64,000 bases of DNA. Source: Streptomyces sp. NBC_01465 (GTDB taxonomy: Bacteria > Actinomycetota > Actinomycetes > Streptomycetales > Streptomycetaceae). The DNA is taken from contig NZ_CP109467.1 of assembly GCF_036227325.1 (NCBI RefSeq), positions 7,750,001 through 7,814,000 of the forward strand, in the 5' to 3' direction. The position numbers were made by a program, and so were the translations under genes. Positions 63,759-64,000 of the stretch are shown piece after piece. The notes under the pieces are model-generated. The model made no database searches. It was given only the letters and a program-made list of their open reading frames with translations, and was not told the origin of the DNA. Positions within the stretch are counted from its first letter, which is position 1, and the number at the start of each line of letters is the position of its first letter.

Positions 63759-64000
63759 CTACGGGATGCGCCGCGGCCGCACCCCTTCCAGCGTCGGCGT
63801 GACGGCGCGCATCAGCCCGTCCGCCCCGAACGTCACCTTGTCGATGGTCGTCTCGCGGTGTGTGCCGTCGCCGCCGGGGATCGCGAAGCGGTGGTAGGCG
63901 ATGTACCAGTCGTCCGTCCCTGGCACCTGGAGCAGGGAGTTGTGGCCGGTGCCGAGAATGCCCTGGGCCGGGTCCTTCTCCAGGACCACACCGCGGTACG
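63759..64000 (-). CDS. GH43-type glycosidase, C-terminal end (partial)
   Basis: The last 80 residues of a protein that begins beyond the window edge. The text GTGHNSLLQVPGTDDWYIAYHRF is the fifth-blade segment of family GH43 enzymes (arabinanases, beta-xylosidases and galactosidases), with the conserved GHNS and YHR. The ending VTPTLEGVRPRRIP is short, so no carbohydrate-binding domain follows. Specificity and start cannot be seen. A strong hairpin ends the gene. Confidence 0.82.
   Translation of the reverse strand, partial: YRGVVLEKDPAQGILGTGHNSLLQVPGTDDWYIAYHRFAIPGGDGTHRETTIDKVTFGADGLMRAVTPTLEGVRPRRIP

Overview
The window is high-GC DNA with Streptomyces-type gene content: a complete hopanoid operon, a conservon (cvnA-D), many TetR, LacI and XRE regulators, Tat and lipoprotein signal peptides, CebR- and SoxR-like boxes, frequent GTG starts and many 4-bp ATGA/GTGA gene overlaps. 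I judge it a Streptomyces (or close relative) chromosome. No insertion sequence, integrase, CRISPR array or rRNA was seen, and only one tRNA.

Layout. 1-3428: the end of a polysaccharide-export ABC ATPase, then an MMPL/RND exporter divergent from its likely TetR repressor, with two near-identical operators between them. 3684-16519: the hopanoid operon, consisting of a 21-codon leader, hpnC, hpnD, a 49-codon ORF, hpnE, a polyprenyl synthase, shc, hpnG, hpnH, ispG, dxs and an aminotransferase. It runs from isoprenoid precursor supply through squalene and hopene to an aminated C35 hopanoid. It is followed by an XRE-cupin regulator with twin palindromic operators and a 41-residue membrane peptide. 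17263-24433: a tyrosine phosphatase, a GH36 alpha-galactosidase, a COX/alpha-dioxygenase-like haem enzyme overlapping a patatin lipase, and an SGNH hydrolase.

24484-27846: a GtrA-like membrane protein, a ribbon-helix-helix protein and a DrrAB-type exporter. All three promoters carry helically phased TGGCGCCA operators, which suggests one local regulon. 27903-37391: a PfkB kinase, a SIMPL protein, a TetR and amino-acid dehydrogenase pair, an MBL hydrolase, a TolB-like/MFS pair, and a secreted three-part protein (phosphoesterase, discoidin domain, GH46 chitosanase). 37967-41667: cvnA-D plus a GAF protein.

41678-59354: a carbohydrate/glycoprotein utilisation locus. It has two M60 metallopeptidases, DUF2264, LacI, a 2-hydroxyacid dehydrogenase, a Lpl-type ABC importer, an M1 peptidase, a beta-helix protein, a Gfo/Idh/MocA oxidoreductase and a heparinase II/III-like lyase. 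LacI-type sites with a shared AACCGCTTAC or AACGCGTT core lie in front of all three transcription units. 59359-64000: a small secreted protein, a split transketolase behind a SoxR-type box on an apparently leaderless promoter, tRNA-Pro(GGG), a GH5-FN3-CBM2 cellulase under a perfect CebR box, and the C-terminus of a GH43 enzyme.

Protein families were recognised by reading motifs; no database search was run. Start sites are chosen from ribosome binding sites and overlaps.
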